Source: Massariosphaeria phaeospora
Lineage: Eukaryota > Ascomycota > Dothideomycetes > Pleosporales
Reading direction: 5' to 3'
Length of the DNA: 64,000 nucleotides
Assembly (NCBI GenBank): GCA_011032825.1
Contig: JAADJZ010000020.1
Coordinates: 434,001-498,000 of the forward strand
Position 1 is the stretch's first letter. Every line of letters starts with the position of its first letter. Positions 12,287 to 23,449 of this stretch are shown piece after piece. Position numbers and translations under genes: made by a program. The notes beneath the pieces were generated by a model, which searched no databases, was not told where the DNA came from, and worked only from the letters and a program-made list of their open reading frames with translations.

Positions 12287-13713
12287 TCAACCACAGCACA
12301 TGAGCGGCTCACACAGCGTCCCACACGTCAACCCGCACTTGGCCACTCCTTGCGCCCTCTGCCTCAACCCGCCCACCACGACGCTCCCAGCATCCGCACC
12401 ACTACTCTCCATCGCCTCGTCCTCCTTCGGCGCCAACTCCGGCTGCAGCGTCACACTATGGATGCCATACGCATGCAAACACTCGCCAAACGTCTGCGCC
12501 TTCTCCATGAACCGCGCGAGGTTCTCCTCGCTGACCACAACGTGCGCGCTCGCAATCGCCTTGCGCTGGTCCAGCCGCCACACGTGTAGCTCGTGCACAG
12601 ACTGCACGCCAGGCAGCGCCTCGAGATCGTGCTGCACGTGCGCGAGGTTGACGCCGGGGGGCGCGGACTCGAGCAGGATGGTGCCGCTGCGCTTGGTCAG
12701 GGGGAGGGCGGTGAGGAGGATCATGCCGGCGATGAAGAGCGAGACGGCGGGGTCGGCGTAGAAGCGCGCGGCAGAGTGCGTTAGCCAGATTATGAGCGCG
12801 GCGATTATCACGCCGATGTTGTTGAGTGCGTCGCCCATGAGGTGGATGAGCACGCCCAGCATGCCGAGGTCGAGGCCGGGGGGCGGGGGGAGCGTGGTGA
12901 GGTGCTTGTGCGTGGTGTGCGAGGCCGGGTTTTGGAGAGAGGGGCTGGGGGCGTGGGTGGCGGATTCTTCGTGGGAGTGCGAGTGGCCGTGGTCATGGCT
13001 GTGGCTGTGGCTGTGGCCGCCGCCGTCGCCATGGTCGTGCTCTAAACTTGTGTTAGGGGTGGCATATTGTGGAGTGAGCAGCGAGGGTCGGCTTACCGTG
13101 TAGAAACAATGCACTGATGATGTTGAGGAAGAGGCCCACGCTTCCGACGATGAGGACAATCTTCGGGTTCTCGACATCTGCGGCAGAAGATTAGCGAGTG
13201 CTCTGCTCAGTATTCCAAGTTAACGAGGCGAGGGGAACAAACGCTGGATGGTAATGAAGCGCTCAATGGACTGCAGCGCGATGCTCAAGCCGAGGGCGAG
13301 CAGGAAGACGCCGTTGAAGAAGGCGCCGAGGAGTTGGGCGCGCGCCCAGCCGAAGGAGAGGTCTTGCGGCGAGGTTTTGCGCTCTGTGACTTGCACGGCT
13401 ACGAGGGCGACGACGAAGCCGATTAGGTCGCTGAGCTGGGGGGGCTTGGTTAGGGGGGTGTACTTGAGGGTGTGCTAGTGGTGGGGAAGAGTGGTGGTGC
13501 GTACATAGTGGAAGGCGTCGGCTACGAGTGCTAGGGAGCGCGTGTAGAAGCCAGCTGGGGGTTGTTAGTGTCTGTCTGTGTGTATTGTGGAGTGGGAAGG
13601 GACTTTTGGCGGGGGGGGGGAGGTATACCGGAGATTTCTGCTAGGAAGAAGGTGAAGGAGATGGCGATGACGGCTCGGAGGCGGGCTTTGCGGGAGAGCT
13701 GGAATTTTGGCAT
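12287..13713 (-). CDS. Cation diffusion facilitator (ZRC1/COT1-type zinc transporter)
   Basis: 387-aa vacuolar or ER-type Zn2+/H+ antiporter. Five exons: 13713-13629, 13554-13505, 13435-13243, 13177-13097 and 13041-12287, giving 388 codons in all. It starts 'MPKFQLSRKARLRAVIAIS'. Metal-site motifs are HYLSD in TM2 ('ADAFHYLSDLIGF') and HLMGD in TM5 ('HLMGDALNNIG'). Between TM4 and TM5 lies a His-rich loop of repeated HSHSHDHGHSHSH type (encoded near 12960-13040), usual for zinc CDFs. The C-terminal cytoplasmic domain carries 'VHELHVWRLDQRKAIASAHV', and the protein ends in a Cys-containing tail. Zn specificity (with Cd/Co possible) is inferred from family and loop. It is convergent with the reductase gene and divergent from the small zinc-finger gene. 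Confidence 0.93.
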
Positions 13714-14439
13714 GATGGGAGGGTGGGATGGGGTGGTGTTGATTATGAGGACGAGTAGGTTGGGGGATAACAATGGCTAAGTAATGTCTAAGGATGAAGA
13801 TAGATATAAGATAGGCTTGTATTGATGGGAAAGGGTGAGGTGGGCGAACGGGTAGGACAATGTAGTAGATTATGATAGACTTGTTGATGGGAAAGAGTGA
13901 GATGCACGAACGGATGGATGGTGATACTGATCAGGATAGAGTTCTAATATTTCGAGTCACAGAAAGCAATACTTATACAGGTGATAGTGATGGTGCGTGC
14001 TAGAAATTTATTCGGTAACATGTCGATAACATATCGAGTCGATAGCATATCGACATGTTTGAAACTGAACCTGGAGTCAGGCAGGCGTCGCACGTTCCTA
14101 GCGTACCGGGTTCGCTCCTGTGTTTTGCGCTCCCCGCTAAGTGAAGAATTGCTTTTCTCTGTGGCGCTGGATTCCTTGTTCAAAGTTGTTATGGATGCGT
14201 GGTCCCATCTAATCAGAGAGGCAGATTGTGGGAGAGTAGTGGAAGGAAAACGCGCAGCCTATGAAACCGTCATGTGATTACGCGGGCGCTAGCGTCCCGA
14301 GGTCCCGGAAGTTAAGGTCGCCGTTTGAGACAAAGACCCTCTCTACGTTCCACCAGAAAATATCTCACCCACTCTACGACGCACAAGCCGATCCGACAAC
14401 AGTCTTCCACGAACAACTAACCACCACTGCCTGACCGAT
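13714..14439. promoter_or_regulatory. Divergent intergenic region (CDF transporter / zinc-finger gene)
   Basis: 726 bp between divergent genes. It contains a short repeat of the form gtcgatat/catatcgac around 14020-14055 (imperfect palindromes tatcgagtcgata and catatcgaca), of unknown meaning. No gene was recognised. Confidence 0.35.
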
Positions 14440-14776
14440 ATGGGTAACGGAAACAGGTAGGACCCGGTGAATAGCGAACTGCGCAACGAAACTAATACTT
14501 CCGCAGAGCCCAGCAGAAGCGGGAGCGCAACGCCGCCAAAGCCAAAGGCGGAGAGCCCAAGAGCCAGTTGAAGACCGTATGTGCACCCCCGTGTGTTGCA
14601 ATAAATGTTGCTAACAAGATGCATAGAACGCCGCGGCGCAGAGCGTCAAGTGCAAGACCTGCTTCCAGACTTTCCAGAGCACCACCAGCCGCACGATGCT
14701 CGGCGACCACGCTTCGAATAAGCACACCAAGGCCTTCGAGGACTGCTTCAACGCCGAGGACGGGGTTGCGCGGTGA
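14440..14776 (+). CDS. Small zinc-binding protein of the At2g23090/4F5 family
   Basis: 78 aa from three exons: 14440-14456, 14507-14576 and 14627-14776, with two 50-bp introns (gtagga..cag; gtatgt..tag, branch gctaac). The N-terminus 'MGNGNRAQQKRERNAAKAKG' is the Lys/Arg/Ala-rich head also seen in SERF/4F5 proteins. It is followed by a C-x2-C...H zinc-binding segment ('VKCKTCFQTFQSTTSRTML', then 'DHASNKH'). Family length is about 70-85 aa, so the protein looks complete. Its exact role is not established; homologues are small, abundant and nuclear or cytosolic. Confidence 0.88.
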
Positions 14777-15005
14777 TCACCTAGGCGGCATGACCGGAGC
14801 TTTATCACCGAACACACGAACGTCACAAATATTGCATGAGATACCACTGGACGATGCGGATGGAGTCAACGAGGGAGTGTAGATACACGAAATAATGACC
14901 GATGTATGGGCGTAGGGTGTTCAAATCATCAAGAAATGCACGGCTATCACAATCGAGCAGAATTATTTTAGACACAGCTATGGCTCATTCTTTAACGGAC
15001 ATCCT

Positions 15006-16810
15006 TTAGTTGTCCTGGTCGATCGCTAATCGCACCAGCCTCCCACTGTCTAACCAATCTCTTAGGTCCGAAACGTCAAATTTACGGGAGCGAGCAGTTA
15101 GGAATATCTTCACCGTTGAAGTGGTGCTCTCCACCAGACTCGCTAGCAGATCTAGAACCCTCGATATGCCCCCTCGAACCCTATCGATGCGATCGACGAC
15201 TATCAATACCTTTTGGATCCGCGCGTTTACGAAAACTTGGGCTAATAGCCCGATCAGCTTCTGGGAATGTGCCGTTGGTTTTGAGATGAGGCGATCGAAT
15301 GTTTCCAATTTCCGCTGCAGAGCTGTGTAATGCTGTTCGTTTCGAAGAATCTGTTTGCCGTAGTCGGACTTTAGGATCTGGTAGATTATGCCCGAGATGA
15401 CCACGGAAGGTGAGATTTCATTTTGCGGGATGGCATGAGTATCGGATATATGGCACAGATGATAGGCAAAGGCGGAATTGTGACCGGTAATCCCACCGCC
15501 GTCCCTGGACTCGCGGACCATTCTTGTCGCTGCCGGCGACAGCCAGCTGTATGACGTTTGCTTAGGCGCTACAGTTGCCCCATGGAGGAGAATGATACTC
15601 GATACCTTGGCCTGTTTCCATTCCGCGAATACTGGTTGGCTTTGAACTTGCGCATCAACATCAAGAGGGGGGAGTCTTCTCAGTCGGCTGAAAGTGTCCT
15701 CCAATCGAGTATCGTAGTTTTCCGGATCGATCTCAATGTCTTCGAGTTCCACGTGAAGCAATCGACGCAGAGAATCCAGACGGTCATTGTCGGTCCGAAT
15801 CTGTTGTGCTGGAACGGACAAGTCAGTATATATTTCGAGGACTAGTACGTGTTAACAAACCATGGAAAATTGCGCTGAGCTCCTCTAGCGTCGCCTTACT
15901 CGCCTTCTGCTCATGATCCATACTACTCTGGACGCGCTCGATCTTGTTCAGTCTTTTTCCATCTAGCGCTCTCATTTCCCGTTCGACCTCACGAATTGCA
16001 TCTTTGATCTCAGAAACCTTGTTTTCTACCCCGATGCTCGGCGGCCACGTCATGATATACCGAAGCCGCCGTAGAACTCCCATAGAACAATATCGAACCG
16101 TCTCGTGGAGGAATTTGATACCGAGTCTGTAAAGGACACCGGTATATTCTTGCATTTGCGTGGTCGGATAAACGTCCTTGAGCATCTTGATCCGGAGATA
16201 TTGTTGACGAAGCTCTATGAGCATCTTGTCGACGAAGTCCTCTGTCTTGTCTTTGTTCACTGCAATCTTCAAAGTACGTTAATAAACCATATCCATATAT
16301 CGGCAAGAGTCTTACCACTAAGAAAAGCGATAAAGCGCCGTATGCTGCCTCCCCAGATCCAAATCCAGCGCCCTTCATTATCGAGACTACTCCGGAATAT
16401 GCCTGCACATAGCCGTGGAAGTTTTTAGGAACTTGGTGGTTCCGCGCTCTGTCTTCGCAGCGTACCCCTGCCCGGCCTTTACTCTACTTTGTTGCCTCAA
16501 AGCTCGGTCTGTGTACGCTTGCATGAGGTCTTCGAGTTCAGAAGCAGATTTGCATTTGACAATATTCTTATCGACTTTAGACATCTTCTTTCTCATCGCG
16601 CGAGTAGCTTTCAACGCTCTTGACCTCTCCTTGCAGCAATCTAGATGACTGTCAGTCAGAGATACGCATATGGCGGAAAGCGAACACTCACAGCAATGTA
16701 TCTCCATCTGTAGACTTCCAGAAAGGGCTTGACTCAATTTGTTCTTCCAGGACAGCCGGGTCCTTCTGTTCGTCCTCGATAACAGAGTCTTTGGGGCTTT
16801 GACGAGACAT
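15006..16810 (-). CDS. STAND/NLR-like fungal protein with DUF7708-like N-terminus; carries one frameshift
   Basis: Four exons can be joined: 16810-16692, 16648-16316, 16266-15861 and 15808-15006 (introns 43-52 bp). Their sum is 1661 nt, one base short of 554 codons. The break is in exon 2, in a run of five A on the coding strand (16422-16426). Before it the frame gives 'GTTKFLK'; after a one-base shift it gives 'VQAYSGVVSIMKGAG' and 'AAYGALSLFLV', a helical segment resembling DUF7708 of fungal NLR-like proteins. A coiled region follows, then a degenerate P-loop area 'SSIILLHGATVAPKQTSYSW' and a Walker B-like 'VLIVVDRID'. An 80-bp intron starting gtaaag (ending at the cag before 'AYSG') could also restore the frame, but it would delete conserved-looking sequence. 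Role unknown; possibly incompatibility or immunity signalling. Confidence 0.65.
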
Positions 16811-17350
16811 CGCGGGATTTGAGGAGAGAAGACTCGAGGGCAACGAGAGCAAACATCAGTGCCTACAATACTCGTTCTAGCGCCACTGTACTATTTCTGT
16901 TGACATCATAGAAACAACACAAGGCGCAGCTGGAGGTACCAATTCTAAAAACAACGCCCAACCTTTTCGCAGTGATGGTTTTGGTAGGCGTTACGATGGG
17001 GGACAGCCTTGTGGGGCGCCCCTTAACGGAATACAGAAGTAGTACCAACCAACTACAATCCATGTACTTTGTCAAATGATCTCACGCGAGATTCTCGTAT
17101 CCCTAAAGGTGGTCTGCTGCTCTAGTCCTTCTCGTATCAAACAGGGGCTCATCCGGTCGCCTCACTTAGGCGTAAGTTTCACGGTGTTTGACCATAAGGC
17201 TGCGACGCTGAGTAGGCCACATAATCCGCATCTGATCCCATTGTTGCGGTCTAGGGCCGCCGGACTCTCTTATAAGGTAGGTGGTGTCTCAGCTGTTTCC
17301 TGCCCAGCCTTGTGCAGTGAGTAGAGGAGCAACACTCAACAAACTCAACC
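16811..17350. promoter_or_regulatory. Divergent promoter region with TATA-like site
   Basis: 540 bp between two divergent accessory genes. TATAAGG at 17271-17277 lies 80 bp before the AAA-gene ATG and is a plausible core promoter element. Confidence 0.4.
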
Positions 17351-20087
17351 ATGGACGGACGACCAAAAGAAAATGGAACTGGCATGTCTGCCAAGGACGA
17401 TCGCAACGTTCGCACTTTGGAATTACAGTATATGGAGCTTCTTGAGAAGAGAATAGCGGATTTAGAAGCTAGACTTAAGGAGTCTGACAAGGTACGTTTT
17501 GGTAGAGTCTTGCATCGTCGCTTGATGCCGGCGAAGTCTAGTACTGACCATCGCGGTAGCGCATGAAGAAAGATCCTCTAGCGGAGATGGAGGGCGAGGT
17601 ACAGTTTGCGTTTACCATTTAGACCGCCTTGGTTAACATCTACATCAGAAGGAGAAACCGGGCAATACTCCAACTAGAACGGCCACGCAGCTACTTTCAA
17701 AGACCAACATCCGCTTCTGCCAGGTCAAATATACGGACGACGGCCTCGAAAACGCCCAAGACGTCTCTGAGACAGAGTTTGCGAAAGTGGAACAGGACGG
17801 GAAATCTAAACCCGGCGATGACCTCATATGGACCCGCCATTTTGACAAGGACAACAAGTACCAATATACCGAAGTCCAAATTGTTAGCAGCGAATTGCAG
17901 GATCTACTACAAATCCTGCTCGCGCATGATCCCCGTCTGCAGTTCTCCGAAGACAAAATCAAGACAGGCTTTACAATGCATAGCCCATTTGAGTCTCTGC
18001 TACACATCTGGACGAGACTCGAAAAACTCGTTGAGGTCGAGTGTCATGCTCCCGAATGGATAAATCTGAAGGATCGCTTTGCTGAACTGAAGAACTCTTC
18101 CAAAGACGATCCCGTGTCTCCGTTGCCCAAACTCGATGATAGAATGCACAAAGCAAGAACAGATCTGGCCACTTTATTAAGCCATATCAGAGCCACACAA
18201 GAAGTCACGTCGTCTTTTGGTGGTCTAGAGGCTTCCAACACCAGCCAAATCGTGCAATTCGAATACCTCTGGACGCTTTTCCCGCCTGGTGAATTAGTCT
18301 ACTCCACCGTCTTTATGAAACGACCGCAAGTCTTCATCGTAAAAGACAGCTCAAGCTATATTGAACGCGATGGCGATGACAGCCGAGACAAAGAGCAGCG
18401 GAAGGTCTGATACCTAGGAATGGAAAGAAATTCAACCGCGTACCTGTGAGGTTCAGGTTTGAAAACTTTCAGGGGTCAAGGAAGATCAATACTCTACCTT
18501 GCTATCCACTCAAACACAGAGATGATGCAGGAGATCCGGACAATGTGAAATTTAGGAAGGATCTGATTGATCGGGGGAAAAAGTTCAGGGACTACAGTAT
18601 CTTGAGACACGGCTCCCAGATGCTTCATTACGATGGCGATGCTATCAGTCATGGTAGTGGGTTTCAGAGAATGAAGAATGATTCCTCCCAGGTAAGAATG
18701 CTCTTCGGTATTCTTTTATAGTTTTTCTGACAAGGGACAGAGTAATGCAGATCTCGTGATGCATTGGCTTGTACATGTATGGACTGATCCTCGTGAGAGA
18801 AGCATGGCTCAAAACAGACTGGACGTTCGTCAGGTGAGTGACTTGTTTCTTTCTTTACGTATGGCTGTCATCCTTCTATATGTTCGCATATGGCAACAGG
18901 ATAATGCGTAGCTTGACAGCACAGCATCACTGACAAGGTTCAATAGAGAGTCGGGCATGTGATAGTAGATGCTGAATCGTACCTTCAACATGCTCCAAAC
19001 ATCGCAAAGGACCACGGGCCAATGGGTGAAGTAGTGTTTTCTCGAAGTGAAGACGAATGCCATTGCAGCTCATGCCTCAACAACCAGCTACTGATCGATG
19101 ACCAGAGGAAGAAGTACGATAATTGGGATTCGAAAGAGCCTTTCAGCGATGAGCAGTATATAATCTGCCCTCCACGAGTCTTGGGCTACCATCTCGAGTC
19201 TCGGACTTGGCTGGAACTGGACGTGAAGAAACTGAAGATTATAACGCAGCTGGTCAGTGACGGCGCCTTCAAGAAACTTCAGTTGCAAAAGGGTCTGAAG
19301 GACATCATCCAAAGACTCGTGCAGAGTCATACAAGTGGTACAGGAAAGAAACCCCTCATGGAAGACATCGTCCAAGGGAAAAGGAAGGGGTCTCGTCATA
19401 CTCTTACACGGGCCGCCAGGAGTCGGAAAAACTCTCACAGCGGAGTCGGTAGCCTCAATGGCCGGCAAGCCGCTATTCGCACTCAGCACCTCGGATATCG
19501 GCCTCGACCCTGCAGACGTGGAGCACAATCTCGAGTCTCTCTTCGAGCTCGCAGCTCGCTGGCGCGCGGTCCTCTTATTCGACGAAGCCGACGTCTTCCT
19601 CGAATCCCGCAGCTCGCACACCTCAGACCTCACCCGCAGCGCCCTAGTCTCCGTGCTCCTGCGCGTTCTCGAGTACTTCCCTAGCATACTGATCTTAACC
19701 ACTAACCGCATCAACCACTTCGACATCGCCGTGCAGTCGCGCGTCAATCTCGGCATCAAGTACACCAACCTCAGCATGACGCAGAAGAAAGAGATCTTCA
19801 CGCAGTTCATCAACGAAGCGCCCAAAGACCAGATCGACGACAAAGAGGAGATCTACGAGTGGTTCAAGGAAGATGTCGATGCTACCGAGTGGTTGGAGCC
19901 GCTGAATGGACGCCAGGTTCGCAATGTGCTGTTTAGTGCGGCGAGCTTGGCGCTCGAGGATGGCGGAGTGTTGAAGTTGGAGCATGTGAAGATTATGGCG
20001 AAGCATACGGCGAAGTTTCAGGGCGATTTGAAGGCCGTAGTGCAGTTGGCTAGGAGTAAGGCGGAGGCGGGGCAGCCGGGTGATTGA
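17351..20087 (+). pseudogene. Fungal AAA ATPase with DUF7025 domain, two frameshifts
   Basis: Exons 17351-17491, 17560-17598, 17649-18691, 18741-18833 and 18947-20087 would code about 818 aa. Order: coiled N-terminus; DUF7025-like domain ('FEYLWTLFPPGELVYSTVFM', 'INTLPCYPLKH', 'DGDAISHGSGFQRMK', 'PFSDEQYIICPPRVLGYHLE'); then the AAA module with Walker A 'GPPGVGKT', Walker B 'VLLFDEADVFLE' and sensor 'ILTTNRINHFD'. Two breaks: near 18405-18411 the frame hits TGA right after 'EQRKV' and resumes one base off at 'NGKKFNRVPV'; near 19379-19382 a run of four A shifts the frame just before 'GLVILLHGPPG'. The two indels cancel in length (2457 nt, 819 codons), but the frame between them is wrong. Either a decayed gene or sequencing indels. 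It borders the transposon block. Confidence 0.75.
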
Positions 20088-20599
20088 GTGGAGCTGTAGA
20101 ATGGGGTTGAGTCGTTTGTACCAATCATGTACAACTTCGTACCAAGAAATTAACGAGTATTCGCTTGACCTCTAGTAGAACCTCTTATACTCGCCTTTTT
20201 CGCTTTAACGTTATTAGTCTACACTAATGCTAGATTACTTAATAAACTTTACTACAAATTATCTTTAGGTACTAACGTAAACTACTAGTAACTCGGCCAA
20301 ACTAGTAACCTAGCCAAAAAATGCCAAGACTACGAATACTAACTTGCTTTTACTATGCTTACACTTACGAACGCGCAATTACGTAAATACAAAAGCAAAC
20401 TCTTTTTTACTTTTAAAGCTTTTAGAGCTAGCAAATTCTAAAGCTTTTGCGCAGCTACATAGTTTTTTACTATTAATTACTATTAACTTGCTAAACGCAA
20501 TTAAAGAATACTTTTTAGTTTAAAAACTATTTCTACTCTTTGTAAGCTTACGAGCACTAAAAAGAAAACAATTGTTTAATACATTTTTAACTTTAACGC

Positions 20600-21017
20600 G
20601 CAAGAATTCGCGTTCTATCTATTTAAAGTAGCTAATATAGCTAATAAACTACTAGGCAAGCGTAGTAGCAAGCTAGTAAGCAAAAACTAGCTTGCGCGCT
20701 TCGTAACGCGTTTATCTAAGCTTAGAATAGCTTTTAATTAAGCTTAAAATAAGCAAAGAATACTGTAAAAAAATTCTAAAGTAATTAGCGCGTAGTTTAA
20801 GCTAGTTAGAGATACTAAAGCTAAGTACAGCATCTACAAAAATAACGTGCACAACTTTAATAAAACTAGCTTTTAAATAAGCGTAATTAGGTTTATAAAA
20901 GTTGTTACAAGCTTTTAAAAACGTACTTAGCTTAATCTAATCTAGCTAAGCAATTGAGAGTAGGTAATAGTTATTCAAAGCATTTGCGCCGTAAAGTACG
21001 CGATTTTGCTATTTATT
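20600..21017 (+). pseudogene. RIP-destroyed pogo/Fot1-type transposase, same family as the 29.9-kb element
   Basis: The + strand, with many stops, reads 'NKLLGKRSSK', 'ARFVTRLSKLRIAFN', 'FKLVRDTKAKYSIY', 'NVHNFNKTSF' and 'VIVIQSICAVKYAILLFII'. Each aligns residue by residue with the better preserved transposase at 29987-31687 ('FVTRSDQLKMAFN', 'FKLVEDTKAKYGVH', 'DVHNFDETSF', 'VTVIQSICAARYAIPPFII'). The catalytic-site Asp of NFDE has become Asn, as expected from C:G to T:A change. Similarity stops at 21017, directly before TA-ACGTAC, where another element appears to start. Confidence 0.8.
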
Positions 21018-21905
21018 ATCTAACGTACTTTACGAGTTCGTGTATTACACGAGTTTGTACATTACTTTTGCTAAGTTTTTACCAAACTCTACTTTCTACG
21101 TAATGCTTTAACAACAACACAAAATAGAACTTTTTAAAGAACATTAGATACAGCTTGCTCTTTAGGCTTTTAAACAAAATGCAACACTTTTTTAGCAACG
21201 CGCTGCAGCTATCTACAACGTTGATTAATTAACACTAAGTTGCTAACGCGTAGAATAGACTTTACAAGCAAATTACTAGCCTAAATTAAAGAATTTAACA
21301 AAAACTAAAAAAAGCGTAGTTGTTAAGTATATACTTAAGCTTATATTGCGTAGATTTTTTTTAAGCTTGCAGCTGTAGCTAATATAGCTAAATTTTTACG
21401 TACAAAGCGCAATTTAAGCTAAGTTAGCTTAAACTAGCTTAGTACGTAAGTTATGCACTGCTTTAAGTTTATAATAAAGTTTAATTGCAAGTACAATTAC
21501 AAAAAAGCGCTTTGCAAAGATTTTAAAGTTATTTAGAGCTAGTTTTGCTTAGTAGCTAATATAAAAGCTAAGTATAGTATCTAGAATGTAAATACATACA
21601 ACTTTAACAAAACAAGCTTTATAATAAGCTAGATATTAACTAAAGCAGTTGTTACTACTTTAGAAAAACAAGAACAGCTAAAGGCAATATAGCAAAGTAA
21701 TAAAAAGTAAACAACAGTTATCCAAAGCATTAACGCAACAAAGTAAGCTATTTTACTTTTTATTATTTTTAAAAGCTACTATTACTTTTTTGCTTAGTAC
21801 AAAAAAGAAAATCTACTTTAAAACTAAGTTATTGCAGTTTTCAAAAAGAGCTAGACAATAAATAAGCTTAGGCTGTAGTAGTTAAAGCACTTTAATAAGC
21901 TGTAA
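21018..21905 (+). pseudogene. Second RIP-destroyed pogo/Fot1-type transposase, inserted in the first
   Basis: It begins at a TA followed by ACGTACTTTACGAG (21020-21035), which resembles terminal repeats elsewhere in the block. From ATG 21103 the stop-ignoring frame shows a psq-like head ('AFKQNATLF', 'QRAAAIYNVD'). Later (about 21590-21780, frame shifted) it reads 'YNFNKTSFIIS', 'TTVIQSINATK' and 'AILLFIIFKSY', the DDE core of Fot1-like transposases of a family different from its host. Similarity ends near 21905 after 'WLKHFN', where other sequence begins. The left end fits insertion between 'FII' and the rest of the older transposase. Confidence 0.65.
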
Positions 21906-22035
21906 AAGCTAAGCGAACTTGAAAAAGTCGTTTATTAAGCTTAGGTTAGTTCTTGAGAAATAAGTAAGTTCGATAGACTAGAAGAAAGTTGTATAGCGTT
22001 TAATACTAAGGCAGTAGCAAGCTTCGTTCTGCAAA
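21890..22035 (+). repeat. RIP-mutated inverted copy of the segment at about 26590-26745
   Basis: Reverse-complementing 26590-26745 gives the same sequence as 21890-22035, with G:C to A:T differences (for example gcttaggttggttctt versus gcttaggttagttctt). The match ends at gcaaagagtat. This is an inverted pair of one mobile sequence, one copy heavily mutated and one nearly spared. Identity of the parent element is unknown. Confidence 0.65.
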
Positions 22036-23010
22036 GAGTATTTCTTCTACTAGCTTAGTTTTGCCAAACGCTTTTATCTTTAACGCAAAACAAAGAGTTT
22101 TTTTGCGCGCTTGTTTTTTCGCTTGCTTTAGAATTTTTTTATTTTACAGCAAATAACTTATTACTTCTGCTAACAACTTTTTATTTTTATTTACTTTCTT
22201 TCTATACTCTTTACGAGTACAATTTAACAACTTTTACAATATGTTAACATACGCTTAACTTAAACGCGTACACTTAGCGCACTTTAAACAAAAATCTAGC
22301 ATAACAAAACAATTTAAACTTTGTAAAAAGTAGTAATTGCAAGCAATTTTAGCAAGCGTATTAGCTTAACGAATTTTAGAGCTAAGACAAAAGCAACGAT
22401 AAGTTAACGAAAACATTGCAAGTTATTACTAGCTAGATGCGAGGTAACTTTAGCTACTTGTACAAAATAAGTAGCTTCTACAATTCAAGAACAAATTATT
22501 AAAAAAAAAGAATAATATTACGATCTAGCATTACGAATAGACTTAGTGCAAAGCGCTTAGGTTATAAACTACTAATAGAGTTACATAGCAAACTAACTAA
22601 ACTTTAGTTACGTAACTACTTATTAGTAAGCGCTTAATAGTAAGCACGCTTAATAGTAAGCGCTTAACAACGATTACTACTTAGTAACGAGCGCTTAAAA
22701 ATAAGCAAAGACACTTTCTAGTATATAAACTAAAAGAAACAACGCACTTTTATAGTTGTTGTTTTTAATTTTACAATTTCTAAGTTAATTTTTACTTTAA
22801 CTTTGATTAATTGTTCTACAGCGTTAATTAAAATAGAGATTTCGCCTACAATGTAAGCTACAATAGATTTAATCGATTCTTTTGTTGCTAGTTATAGTAC
22901 TAGGTTAGAAGCAAGTAGTAGTTCGTAAAGTTCGTACTTAGCTTCTATGTATTCTCGCTATCTAGATAGTTTAACTATTTAACTAGATACTTTTTCTAAT
23001 TGTTTACGAC
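22036..23010. other. AT-rich RIP sequence, not assigned
   Basis: About 1 kb of very AT-rich DNA with no frame I can tie to a family. It contains short direct repeats of gtaagcgctta type near 22625-22680. Probably transposon debris. Confidence 0.4.
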
Positions 23011-23420
23011 TTAATGTGTAATAATCTTTTTAACTTTAAATTTATTTTCTTTTTTGGTTTTATAGCGAAAGGTTCGCTGGAGTAGCGTTTGTAAGTTAGC
23101 TAGTTCTAACAAAGCTATGTAAAATACTAAATAGATCTTTGCATCTTTAAGCAAGTTTAACTTATAATTAACTAAGCTTCGTTGCTTTAATATTAAAAAT
23201 AGTTTGACTTTAACGTTGTTTAGACTTTTGCTTAGTCGTTTAGTGCGCAAATTCTTTGTAAAGAAATAAACTCTATTTCTTTTCTTTAGCTAAAGTGCTA
23301 TTTTTCGTTTTTAGTTAACATATAAAATGCTTTAGCGTTGTGCTATTTTAAGTTTACTTTGTAGTAACTTATTTTATATAGCGCTTGAAGAAAGTTAACG
23401 AGCTTTTTAACGTTGTTCTA
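23011..23420 (-). pseudogene. Ty3/gypsy integrase C-terminal region, RIP-mutated
   Basis: The minus strand reads 'VYFFTKNLRTKRLSKSLNNV', then 'LVNYKLNLLKDAKIYLVFYI', 'ALLELANLQT' and 'FRYKTKKENKFKVKKIITH'. This is the order of the gypsy pol C-terminus (GDKV..LxTKNLxTKRPSKKL, PVxYxLxLPxxxxIHPVFHxSLLE, then a chromodomain-like FRYE..EEYEVE). The changes are the Pro to Leu, Glu to Lys and Asp to Asn types expected from C:G to T:A. It may be the far end of the element at 26.8-29.9 kb, split by later insertions, or a separate copy. Confidence 0.7.
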
Positions 23421-23449
23421 GTTGTTGTCTAAAATCTAGTTAGTAAGTA

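Noticed and set aside
21103..21905. Intact host gene on the plus strand
   Set aside because: Frame has many stops and shifts; residues match a decayed pogo transposase.
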